NCBI GenBank assembly: GCA_015523685.1
Contig: WAJW01000158.1
Coordinates: forward strand, 1 to 12,087
From: Archaeoglobaceae archaeon
GTDB taxonomy: Archaea; Halobacteriota; Archaeoglobi; Archaeoglobales; JdFR-42
Reading direction: 5' to 3'
DNA length: 12,087 bases
Within the stretch, counting starts at the first letter, position 1. Each line of letters starts with the position of its first letter. The position numbers and the translations under genes are program-made. The notes under the pieces are model-generated. The model worked only from the letters and a program-made list of their open reading frames with translations. It made no database searches and was not told where the DNA came from. This document shows positions 1 through 6,301 of the stretch, piece after piece.

Positions 1-490
1 CGATTATACTAATTGACATTATACTTCATAAATCTTTCCTCACCTTTTCCTCCAGACCATTAAGATCAAAACAGTAAATCCCTCTATCCTCAAACAGTCA
101 CGATCCTTCAATCCTTAAAAGGTTACCTCTGATCCAGAATCGTAACCTGACTCTCAAAACAATCACTTCCAGTTCTAAAAAAGGAAAATAAATTATTGTA
201 AAATATTTAAGTTTTTTAATTGAATAGTTATATCTAAGTTTACCTTGAATACCTCCACTTATTCCGGTATACAGGGGTTACAATTCTTGAAAATTGAGTT
301 TAGAAATGAGAATTTTAAAACCTGAAATTGAATTTTAAAGGAACTTAAAGGATATCTGATTGATGAGCCCGGCATATGATGGAGATTACAATTTAATATG
401 GAAAAAGACCTGACGCCCTCCTTTTTTCCTTTAGACTATCCCGGGAAAAATTGAACAGGATTGATGACAGAAGGATGTGTTTTTAGAAAT
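1..490. other. AT-rich stretch without a convincing gene
   Basis: No reading frame of gene length is present. On the minus strand a TATA-like CTTAAATA lies at 204-211 behind an A-rich stretch, but it leads into no gene of normal length. Downstream of it, the minus frame gives a protein-like run of about 23 codons (roughly 92-24) ending in GLEEKVRKDL and a stop, with another stop just upstream. On the plus strand a 16-codon ORF (363-413, beginning MSPAYDGDY) is followed by a T-rich run at 420-432. These may be remnants of decayed genes or small transcripts; I cannot assign any of them. Confidence 0.5.
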
Positions 491-1492
491 TCAGAACCAT
501 GTTCTAACCTTTTCAGCAACTTCCTCAGGCTTGAGATTTGAAAATCCCTCATCATGGAGCTTTGGCAGGAAAAAGCAATCGTTCCAGTAGTATTTATCCA
601 GGTTGCTCCTGGCCACCACATCGATTACGGTATAGAACCCCTCTCTGTGCTGAATTGGTGGAAGAAATATGGAGAAGTTGAACGAGTTAAATTTCATCTC
701 CGCATAGGCTCTCAGAATTCTCACAATACCCTCAGAGATACCTTCTAATTCCCTTTCATCCGAGTTTATGAAGTCGCCCTCAGACATTCCTGTTATATGA
801 ACAAATCCTCGAGGTGAAAAAGAGGCGATCCACTCCACATCTCCGGTCTTTCCAACGTACCTCTCTCCATCTCTTTCAATTTCAATAAGAGCTTTCCAGA
901 AAGGCTCTCCGTTCTCAGAAAAAAATGATCTGCCCCCTTCATAGATCCTTCTGTGGTAATCTGTTGGATATCTGGAGAGTGTTGCCTGAATGTGGGGATG
1001 GGTTATACTGCTTCCGGCCGGCTTGAGATAGTTCATACCAATATTTCCGAATCTCACCGTCCTGTCCTTCTGAATGGCCCTTTCGAAATATTCCCGGATC
1101 AGCACAAAAGCATCGAGAAACCTATCCCTCTCGAATTTTTGTATGGGTATGTGATGATCATCGGAAACCCTCACAACAATCGAATAGAGGGCATACGGGG
1201 ATATGTTGGGGAAGAGAATGGCCTGATTTCTTCTCAGAATTCCATCCACAACCCTGACATCCCTTGCCACCACCCCATCCACAAACTCCGGGCAGAAGGG
1301 GCAGAATTCGGGCTTTCTTGTTTCATCCTCTATATCTGGCTCGGGAGAAATCGGGAGTGGTTTTGGAACAATCCTCGAGGTTTTGCCTGTCAGAGGGTCA
1401 TATCTGATTTCCACTTCAACCTCTTCAATTCTGTTTTCGGATGGATTGAAAAATGAGCTCTTCTCCTTCTCAACTCTGAACTCTATCATCAT
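491..1492 (-). CDS. GalT-like nucleotidyltransferase (HIT superfamily)
   Basis: This resembles galactose-1-phosphate uridylyltransferase, which moves UMP between UDP-glucose and a sugar 1-phosphate through a uridylyl-histidine intermediate. What is seen: CPFC at residues 64-67 (zinc-binding pair), a DHH at 112-114 where GalT has a zinc-ligand histidine, and HPHIQ at 165-169, matching the GalT HPHxQ active site whose second histidine is the nucleophile. The length of 333 residues suits the family. Two ATGs are adjacent (1492 and 1489) behind AAGGTGAT; the second has more usual spacing. The gene begins 16 bases after tRNA-Gln and is probably co-transcribed with it. There is no galactose gene nearby, so the substrate is open; other family members are ADP-sugar or diadenosine polyphosphate phosphorylases. 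The fold and motif call is firm, the substrate is not. Confidence 0.82.
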   Translation of the reverse strand: MMIEFRVEKEKSSFFNPSENRIEEVEVEIRYDPLTGKTSRIVPKPLPISPEPDIEDETRKPEFCPFCPEFVDGVVARDVRVVDGILRRNQAILFPNISPYALYSIVVRVSDDHHIPIQKFERDRFLDAFVLIREYFERAIQKDRTVRFGNIGMNYLKPAGSSITHPHIQATLSRYPTDYHRRIYEGGRSFFSENGEPFWKALIEIERDGERYVGKTGDVEWIASFSPRGFVHITGMSEGDFINSDERELEGISEGIVRILRAYAEMKFNSFNFSIFLPPIQHREGFYTVIDVVARSNLDKYYWNDCFFLPKLHDEGFSNLKPEEVAEKVRTWF

Positions 1493-1508
1493 ATCACCTT
1501 AAATTTAG

Positions 1509-1580
1509 TAGTCCCGGGCGGATTCGAACCGCCGTCGCAGGGTCCAAAGCCCTGCAGGATTACCCCTACCCCACGGGACT
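1509..1580 (-). tRNA. tRNA-Gln, anticodon UUG
   Basis: The minus strand folds as a cloverleaf: acceptor AGTCCCG/CGGGACT with discriminator A, D stem GGGT/ATCC, anticodon stem CAGGG/CCCTG enclosing the loop CTTTGGA (anticodon TTG), and T arm GGCGG-TTCGAAT-CCGCC. No intron is present and no CCA is encoded (CTA follows the discriminator base). The GalT-like gene starts 16 bases downstream on the same strand. Confidence 0.96.
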
Positions 1581-1600
1581 GCTTGTTTTTCTGTGGAAGA

Positions 1601-1608
1601 GATATATG
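1601..1608 (-). promoter_or_regulatory. TATA box for tRNA-Gln
   Basis: The minus strand reads CATATATC here, about 21-28 bases before the first base of tRNA-Gln. This is the normal spacing of an archaeal TATA box and start site. It probably also drives the GalT-like gene behind the tRNA. Confidence 0.55.
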
Positions 1609-1622
1609 AGCATTGCGATGGA

Positions 1623-2450
1623 TCAAAGTCCGTGATATGTTTCCTTGAGGAGAAGGGCGTCATCTTCAAGATTTGGACTTTCGCAGATCACCAGTCCTTC
1701 TGCACGAAAATCTTTCAGGGCCTTCATCAAATCCACATAATTGAAATCAGACTGCTTCAGGTTTAAATGCCTTCTCTCTCCCTTGAGAGTATACTCTATT
1801 CCTGAAACGTGTATATGCATATCCTTCAGAGCCCCATTTCCTATCTCCTCAATTCTGGATAGTATTTCAGTGAATTCATCGTACGTGTTGTATCTCCCCC
1901 TCATTCTTGCATGGATATGGGAAAAGTCTACACATGGCAGAATTCCGGGAATCTCCTGGCTCAGGGAAACCAGTTCGCCAATTGTCCCGAATTGAGAATC
2001 CTTACCTGTAGTTTCGGGCCTGAGGGTTATGTTTATATCATCGTCCATCAGAGCTTTCCGGATCTTTAGCAACTCCTCTTTGATTTTCCCGTAAACCTTC
2101 TTTCTGTCCCCTCTCTGGTAAAATCCAGCATGGAATACAACGCTTTTTCCACCAAAAAGGCTGGAAATTTTTGCAGAATCAAGAATTCTCTTCACGCTTG
2201 CCTCTTTTTTGTCTCTTTCCCCTGCATTCAGGTTTATGTAGTAGGGTGCATGGACACTCAGTGCGATATTATCCTTTTCTGAAACCTCTCTGACCCTTTC
2301 AGCGGTCTCTCTACCCATCTTGACCCCCCGGACAAACTGTACTTCCATACAGTCAAGGTTTAGCTCTCTGACCCTTTTGATTCCACCTTCTGTTGACCTT
2401 TCCTTTGAAGAAACGGGAACACCCGCTGTCCCAAAGAGGAGACCCTTCAT
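1623..2450 (-). CDS. Endonuclease IV-like TIM-barrel protein
   Basis: A 275-residue protein of the AP endonuclease IV / xylose-isomerase-like TIM-barrel superfamily. It begins MKGLLFGTAGVP, as archaeal members do. Metal-site residues appear in family order: H67 (VHAPYY), H107 (VFHAGF), E146 (LRPETTG), D175 and H178 (CVDFSHIH), H212 or H214 (MHIHVSG), H228 (RRHLNL) and E257 (CESPN). Bacterial endonuclease IV has Asp-Arg-His near the end of the site; here the aligned stretch is E-R-R-H, so the aspartate ligand looks lost or shifted. As far as I recall this is usual in the archaeal subfamily. Nicking of DNA at abasic sites is therefore inferred, not secure. The gene is divergent from cbiM across about 115 bases. 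Confidence 0.8.
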   Translation of the reverse strand: MKGLLFGTAGVPVSSKERSTEGGIKRVRELNLDCMEVQFVRGVKMGRETAERVREVSEKDNIALSVHAPYYINLNAGERDKKEASVKRILDSAKISSLFGGKSVVFHAGFYQRGDRKKVYGKIKEELLKIRKALMDDDINITLRPETTGKDSQFGTIGELVSLSQEIPGILPCVDFSHIHARMRGRYNTYDEFTEILSRIEEIGNGALKDMHIHVSGIEYTLKGERRHLNLKQSDFNYVDLMKALKDFRAEGLVICESPNLEDDALLLKETYHGL

Positions 2451-2473
2451 GGATTTTTATAAGAATTTCTGGA

Positions 2474-2482
2474 GATAAATCA
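2474..2482 (-). promoter_or_regulatory. Possible TATA box for the endonuclease IV-like gene
   Basis: The minus strand reads TGATTTATC centred about 28 bases before the ATG at 2450. No Shine-Dalgarno sequence is visible before that ATG, so a leaderless transcript fits. A second AT-rich string (CTTATAAA, near 2457-2464) lies too close to the ATG to serve. Confidence 0.35.
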
Positions 2483-2502
2483 TTTACCTGATGTTATCAA
2501 AA

Positions 2503-2510
2503 ATTATATA
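2503..2510 (+). promoter_or_regulatory. TATA box for the cbiMNOQ operon
   Basis: ATTATATA inside an A/T tract, about 55 bases before the cbiM start. A start site about 25 bases further on would leave a leader of roughly 30 bases, enough to hold the Shine-Dalgarno sequence at 2553. I see no convincing metal-repressor palindrome beside it and no cobalamin riboswitch-like structure. Confidence 0.5.
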
Positions 2511-2552
2511 TGTTTTGTTAAGAAATATTACAGAAAGAGAAAATTGTAATAC

Positions 2553-2559
2553 GGAGGTG
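2553..2559 (+). promoter_or_regulatory. Shine-Dalgarno site that fixes a TTG start for cbiM
   Basis: GGAGGTG lies five bases before TTG at 2565. An ATG at 2561 and a GTG at 2558 are nearby but out of frame. CbiM proteins need an exact MHIPDG N terminus because the amino group and His2 bind metal, so TTG is the functional start. Confidence 0.8.
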
Positions 2560-2564
2560 AATGG

Positions 2565-3212
2565 TTGCACATACCCGATGGATTCATTCCTCTGTCTCAG
2601 GCGGGAATTTACTACGTTGTAGCGATTGCCCTGGCCATAAGGGCATTCAGATGGGTATTCAGAGAGCTTCCTGAAAACAGGATCATGTTCATTCCCATGC
2701 TTTCAGCGGCAATTTTCGCCCTTCAGGCTATAAATATTCCAATTCCATGGGGAACGTCTGGACATATTCTCGGATCAGCAATGTCCTCGATAATTCTCGG
2801 CTCACCATATGCAGGCGTGGCAGTTATCACACTTGTGCTATCGGTTCAGACCTTCATATTCTATGATGGGGGATATACGGCCTTTGGGGCAAACCTCCTG
2901 GCAATGGGCATTGTTGCTTCATTTACCGGCTATTATGCATTTCTATTTCTCAGAAAACTCACAGGTAAGCTATATCCGTCCATCTTTATGTCAGCATGGC
3001 TCAGCATTGTGATCTCCGCCATAACAGTGGCGATAATTCTTGCCATTGCAGGAACGTTTCCATTAAAATTAGGAATAATGTACATGGGACTTTATCATGC
3101 TGTGATCGGAGTTGTTGCGGAGGGTGTTATCAGCACCATGATAATCAAATTCCTGACAAAGGTGAGACCCGATGTCCTTCCATTATCAATTTCTGAGGAG
3201 GTGAAGGAATGA
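2565..3212 (+). CDS. cbiM: CbiM, membrane substrate-binding subunit of cobalt/nickel ECF importer
   Basis: The metal-selecting membrane subunit of an energy-coupling-factor transporter for Co2+ (or Ni2+). The mature chain begins MHIPDGF. In NikM/CbiM structures the N-terminal amine, His2 and His67 coordinate the metal; here His2 and His67 (GTSGH, 63-67) are both present at exactly those positions. The DGG-TAFGAN block (101-110) is also characteristic. The hydrophobic profile gives about six membrane helices in 215 residues, the usual core length. The start is TTG. The gene overlaps cbiN by four bases (ATGA) with GAGGAGGTGA before the cbiN start, so the two are translationally coupled. The full M-N-O-Q set makes it a complete importer. 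Cobalt is preferred because of the cbi-type gene set, but sequence alone does not exclude nickel. Confidence 0.93.
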   Translation: MHIPDGFIPLSQAGIYYVVAIALAIRAFRWVFRELPENRIMFIPMLSAAIFALQAINIPIPWGTSGHILGSAMSSIILGSPYAGVAVITLVLSVQTFIFYDGGYTAFGANLLAMGIVASFTGYYAFLFLRKLTGKLYPSIFMSAWLSIVISAITVAIILAIAGTFPLKLGIMYMGLYHAVIGVVAEGVISTMIIKFLTKVRPDVLPLSISEEVKE

Positions 3213-3460
3213 AATGGGTTCATCTCCTTCTAATCATCATTGCAATTTCCGCAGTTGCTCCATATGTTGCATCTAAAAATCCTGATGGGCTTCAGAAAAC
3301 TGCAGAGTTGATCGGTGTTCAGGAGAGTTCCTTTCCCGCTCTCATGCCGGGATATTCAGTTGGATTTCTGAGAGGAGATATTTCGAATGTGATGGCCATG
3401 ATTGCAGGTGTTCTGATAGTCTTCACCTCTGGATATGCCATAATCAAATTGAGAAAATGA
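3209..3460 (+). CDS. cbiN: CbiN-like PDGLE-domain membrane protein
   Basis: An 83-residue auxiliary subunit of the importer. It has one N-terminal membrane helix (about 4-20), an extracytoplasmic segment with the PDGL signature at 25-28 (PDGLE domain), and a second helix (about 61-79) ending in a basic tail. Small two-helix partners of this type help CbiM/NikM load metal. The sequence is of the PDGLE type rather than the enterobacterial CbiN type, so the symbol describes the role. The start codon overlaps the cbiM stop as ATGA, with a strong Shine-Dalgarno sequence ending about five bases before it. cbiO begins about 23 bases downstream. Confidence 0.85.
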   Translation: MKWVHLLLIIIAISAVAPYVASKNPDGLQKTAELIGVQESSFPALMPGYSVGFLRGDISNVMAMIAGVLIVFTSGYAIIKLRK

Positions 3461-3483
3461 TCAATGTGTGAGTTGTGGTTGGA

Positions 3484-4314
3484 ATGCACATACTCGAGGC
3501 AAAGGATGTTCATCATGTTTATGAGGGAAAGATCCACGCTCTGAAGGGTGTGAATTTCAGGGCTGATCGTGGTGAAGTTGTAGCCCTTATCGGCCCCAAT
3601 GGGGCGGGTAAGACAACCCTCCTCAAGCATTTCAATGGCCTTCTTTTCCCGTCATCGGGAAAGGTATATGTGAGGGGTGTGGAAGTAAGGAAGGAGAATC
3701 TGAGGGATATCAGGAGAGAGGTTGGTTTTCTGTTTCAGAATCCGGACGATCAGATTATAGCTCCAACTGTGGAACAGGATGTTGCCTTTGGACCGCTTAA
3801 TTTCGGAATGGAGGAGGAAATGGTGGCTCATAATGTGAAAGACTCTCTTGAGCTGGTGGGCATGAGGGGCTATGAGGATAGACCTCCCCATACCCTGAGC
3901 TACGGTCAGAAAAAAAGGGTTGCCATCGCGGGCCTCCTTGCCTGCAATCCGAGCATTCTGGTACTTGATGAACCCTTTTCTGGACTTGATCCATCAGGTA
4001 AAAGAGAACTCATGAATATTCTGCTCAGGCTGAGGGATGACATGTCCCTGACGGTGGTTTATACCACCCACGATGTGAACTCCATTCCTGAATTTGCAGA
4101 CAGACTCTATGTGATGTACGGCGGGGAGGTTGTTGTAAACGGCACTCCTGAGGAGGTTCTGATGGACCGAAATCTTGAGGATATTGGTCTGGAAACCCCC
4201 ATAATGTTCAGGATATTCAGAGAGCTTGTTAACAGGGGAATTGATGTCAGGAATCCATTCACTCTGAAGTCCCTTCTGGATACGATTGAGGGATTGGCAA
4301 ATGAGAAAAAATGA
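3484..4314 (+). CDS. cbiO: CbiO, ATPase subunit of cobalt/nickel ECF importer
   Basis: The cytoplasmic ATP-binding subunit that powers the importer. Motifs (numbered from the ATG at 3484): Walker A GPNGAGKT 37-44, Q-loop FQNPDDQ at 84-90 (typical of ECF ATPases), ABC signature LSYGQ 138-142, Walker B ILVLDE 158-163, D-loop SGLDP 166-170 and H-loop His196. It has 276 residues, a normal length. A GTG at 3475 would add MVG; the ATG is preferred because family members begin directly with the MHILE-type strand, although no clear Shine-Dalgarno sequence separates the choices. The gene overlaps cbiQ by 14 bases. It probably works as a homodimer with CbiQ, as only one ATPase gene is present. Confidence 0.93.
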   Translation: MHILEAKDVHHVYEGKIHALKGVNFRADRGEVVALIGPNGAGKTTLLKHFNGLLFPSSGKVYVRGVEVRKENLRDIRREVGFLFQNPDDQIIAPTVEQDVAFGPLNFGMEEEMVAHNVKDSLELVGMRGYEDRPPHTLSYGQKKRVAIAGLLACNPSILVLDEPFSGLDPSGKRELMNILLRLRDDMSLTVVYTTHDVNSIPEFADRLYVMYGGEVVVNGTPEEVLMDRNLEDIGLETPIMFRIFRELVNRGIDVRNPFTLKSLLDTIEGLANEKK

Positions 4315-5026
4315 ACCTCTTTTCCTTATGATATACGTGATCGCTGGAGTTGCTGTTTCGGCTTCAGCAGTAACCTACTGGTCCGCTGCAGGGATTATGC
4401 TTGCAAATCTGATCATATCCTCCATCTTTTTCCAGATTGATGCCCGGGTTTTCCGGAAAATAGTATATATAGTACCCTTTGGGGGTCTGATCGCATTTCT
4501 TCAACCCTTCATTCGTGGGGAGAATGTGATATTCAGTTACTGGATATTCACCATAAGGGCTGAGGGTCTGGAGTTCGGTCTTCTTCTTTTCTCTCGCCTG
4601 TTATCCGCTTTCACCTTCATTTCCCTTATAGCTGTCCTGAAGGAACATGAGATACTCGGTGCGTTGAGACAGCTTCGCATTCCAAAGGAGTTCATATTTC
4701 TCCTTTCCCTCACAGTAAGATATCTGATGGAATTCAGACTGGCTCTGAGGAGAATGAGGGAGTGCATGGCATCGCGGGGATTTGAACTCTCATCCATACC
4801 CTATGGGAGAAAACTCAGAATAATTTCATACCTCATGGGAAGTCTGATAATCAATGCAATTGTTCAGGCAGACAGAAGTTATGAGGCTATGATCTCGAGG
4901 GGTTTCTCTGCTGATTCCGGACTTTTTGTGAGAAGATCAAGCCTGAACCTCTATCAGTTCCTTAAGCTTTTCATTCTCATCTCTCTGGTTGTTATCTCTG
5001 CAATTGTCCCGTTATACGTAATGTAA
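4301..5026 (+). CDS. cbiQ: CbiQ, transmembrane coupling (T) subunit of ECF importer
   Basis: The scaffold membrane protein linking the CbiO ATPases to CbiM. Two coupling motifs stand in the expected order: ECMASRG at 154-160 and EAMISRG at 195-201, matching the Ala-Arg-Gly / Ser-Arg-Gly signatures that contact the ATPase grooves. Hydrophobic segments at about 8-22, 28-45, 54-70, 91-114 and 220-240 give roughly five helices in 241 residues. The ATG at 4301 has GAGGG eight bases upstream; an in-frame TTG at 4286 would add five residues and lies deeper inside cbiO, so it is less likely. This is the last gene of the operon, with its stop 9 bases from the stop of the convergent operon. Confidence 0.92.
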   Translation: MRKNEPLFLMIYVIAGVAVSASAVTYWSAAGIMLANLIISSIFFQIDARVFRKIVYIVPFGGLIAFLQPFIRGENVIFSYWIFTIRAEGLEFGLLLFSRLLSAFTFISLIAVLKEHEILGALRQLRIPKEFIFLLSLTVRYLMEFRLALRRMRECMASRGFELSSIPYGRKLRIISYLMGSLIINAIVQADRSYEAMISRGFSADSGLFVRRSSLNLYQFLKLFILISLVVISAIVPLYVM

Positions 5027-5035
5027 ATTCTTAGA

Positions 5036-5209
5036 TCAATCTTCCTCTGGATGATCCCTGTTGTCTCTTTTAAAAATCCTCTTTATTTCACTGTCCAGGT
5101 ATCTTCTTGAATATTCTTTCCCGAGGGATTTGCGGTAATCGGCTTTAAGCTGTTCCCTCGCAATTTTTTCAAGGAGTTCATCTGAGCCTGTTTCATCATT
5201 TTTTGGCAT
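5036..5209 (-). CDS. Small charged protein of unknown function
   Basis: A 57-residue protein beginning MPKNDETGSDELLEKIA and ending HPEED. It is strongly charged (many Lys, Arg, Glu and Asp), has no cysteine and no membrane segment, and looks mainly helical. The ATG at 5209 is preferred because GAGGT stands eight bases before it and it begins 16 bases after the stop of the hydrolase gene. An in-frame ATG at 5245 would overlap that gene by 20 bases. It is the last gene of the long minus-strand operon. I do not recognise the family. Codon use looks like its neighbours and the ribosome-binding site is good, so a real gene is likely. Confidence 0.65.
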   Translation of the reverse strand: MPKNDETGSDELLEKIAREQLKADYRKSLGKEYSRRYLDSEIKRIFKRDNRDHPEED

Positions 5210-5225
5210 TCTGCATACCTCAGTT

Positions 5226-5867
5226 TTACTGGAATATCTCGGCAAATTTGAGTGACTGGAGTATCTGTTCCCTTACATTGTCCGAGGTAACGCTGTCATG
5301 CCCGGGATACATGATCTCCACATCGAGTTCAACAAGCTTTTTTATTGATTCCACAAGGAGTTCTGGATTTCCGCCCGGCAGATCTGTTCGACCTATGTTT
5401 CCGAATGGAAATACCGTGTCCCCGGAAAATAGCCACTTCTTCTCCCTCTCATAGAGGCATATACTGCCCGGTGAATGACCCGGAGGGTGTATAACCTCGA
5501 GGGATACATCTCCGAGATCAAGTATTTCTCCACCATCGAGAAGCTTTGATGGGTTGACCGGGGTGAATTTCATGCCGAAGAGCCTTGCTCCATTGGTCAG
5601 GGGGTTGTTTATAAGCTCCAGCTCATTTCGGTGGAAGTATACCTCTGCACCGGTGATTTTAGCCAGCTCTCCTGCAGCGCCGGAATGATCAAAATGGCCA
5701 TGGGTCAACAGTATGATGTCAAGCTCATCCTTTTCAATATATTTTCCAATTTTTGAAATCAGAAATGCGGGGTTTCCTCCCACATCTATCACAGCATTTT
5801 TCTCATCAAGGATGAGATAGGAGTTTCCCTGAATGGGGGGAGTCACAATGCGGTGAACTTCTGCCAT
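5226..5867 (-). CDS. Metallo-beta-lactamase-fold hydrolase, glyoxalase II-like
   Basis: A 213-residue single-domain protein with a dinuclear zinc site: THGHFDH (His56, His58, Asp60, His61), HPPGHS (His131), FSGDTVF (Asp150) and YPGHD (His190). The TVFPFGNIGRTDLPGG stretch (151-166) is typical of glyoxalase II / YcbL-type hydroxyacylglutathione hydrolase-like proteins. It probably hydrolyses a thioester or another ester; archaea generally lack glutathione, so the true substrate is unknown. The ATG overlaps the aEF-1beta stop by one base (TAATG), which suggests reinitiating ribosomes. No part of the zinc site is missing. Confidence 0.87.
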   Translation of the reverse strand: MAEVHRIVTPPIQGNSYLILDEKNAVIDVGGNPAFLISKIGKYIEKDELDIILLTHGHFDHSGAAGELAKITGAEVYFHRNELELINNPLTNGARLFGMKFTPVNPSKLLDGGEILDLGDVSLEVIHPPGHSPGSICLYEREKKWLFSGDTVFPFGNIGRTDLPGGNPELLVESIKKLVELDVEIMYPGHDSVTSDNVREQILQSLKFAEIFQ

Positions 5868-6130
5868 TATATCCTGCTCACTTCCTCCACCTGAACGCTC
5901 TCAACTCCATCTATTCTGGAAATGGCCTCTTCAACCTTATCCGTTCCACCCTCTGCATCTTCCAGCATCACAAGTGCTATAAGAGCTTTGATTCCGAAAG
6001 CAATTGGCTGTTCGGCAAAATCCCTGACTTCTGCAAGGTCACTAACCTGCTGTTTGATCTCTTCTTTGAGTTTTTCCATATCCACTTCCGGGCCGGACGG
6101 CATTATTTTCAGCTTTGCTGCTACGGCCAT
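5867..6130 (-). CDS. ef1b: Translation elongation factor aEF-1beta
   Basis: An 87-residue archaeal EF-1beta, the nucleotide exchange factor that removes GDP from aEF-1alpha in the cytoplasm. The sequence begins MAVAAKLKIMPSGPEVD, carries the IAFGIKALIALV block (43-54), and ends with a VEEAISRIDGVESVQVEEV-type strand-helix-strand. It is full length for archaea, which lack the eukaryotic N-terminal extension. GAGGTGAT stands just before the ATG. The gene lies nine bases after the zinc-ribbon gene, a pairing common in archaeal genomes. Confidence 0.95.
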   Translation of the reverse strand: MAVAAKLKIMPSGPEVDMEKLKEEIKQQVSDLAEVRDFAEQPIAFGIKALIALVMLEDAEGGTDKVEEAISRIDGVESVQVEEVSRI

Positions 6131-6139
6131 TATATCACC

Positions 6140-6301
6140 TCACGGTCCTTTAAACCCGCATTTGGGGCATTCATATGGGTTTCCAAGTTTTCTGCATCTG
6201 TTGCATCTGTAGATGACCTCATCACATATGGGGCATGGGAATTTAACGTAGCTCGTGCCAATGAGATTGGATCCACAGGTTATGCACTTCTTTATCTCCA
6301 T
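6140..6301 (-). CDS. Small zinc-ribbon protein linked to translation
   Basis: A 53-residue protein (begins MEIKKCITCGSNLIG, ends CGFKGP), too short for many gene finders. It carries four CxxC pairs: C6/C9, C23/C26, C33/C36 and C45/C48, enough for two zinc ribbons. This matches the archaeal family annotated as a zinc-ribbon RNA-binding protein involved in translation (COG2888/DUF1610 type), which is commonly encoded next to aEF-1beta, as here. Its ATG overlaps the stop of the kinase gene by one base (TGATG). RNA binding is inferred from the family; the cysteine pattern is seen directly. Confidence 0.88.
   Translation of the reverse strand: MEIKKCITCGSNLIGTSYVKFPCPICDEVIYRCNRCRKLGNPYECPKCGFKGP

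Noticed and set aside
355..415. A C/D box sRNA-like pattern (TTGATGA ... CTGA).
   Set aside because: No D' box lies at guide-length spacing, the only C'-like string is too close to the C box, and the ends cannot form the terminal stem of a kink-turn.
953..1456. Plus-strand ORF of 167 codons inside the GalT-like gene.
   Set aside because: It is antisense to a gene with a full active site, has no ribosome-binding site and encodes no known motif. It is a shadow frame.
2451..2564. Riboswitch or metal-repressor operator before cbiM.
   Set aside because: The leader after the TATA box is only about 30 bases, too short for a cobalamin riboswitch, and no clean inverted repeat of NikR type is present.
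3475..3483. GTG start for cbiO (adds MVG).
   Set aside because: The family begins at the MHILE-type first strand and neither codon has a clear Shine-Dalgarno sequence; the ATG at 3484 fits better, though the GTG is not excluded.
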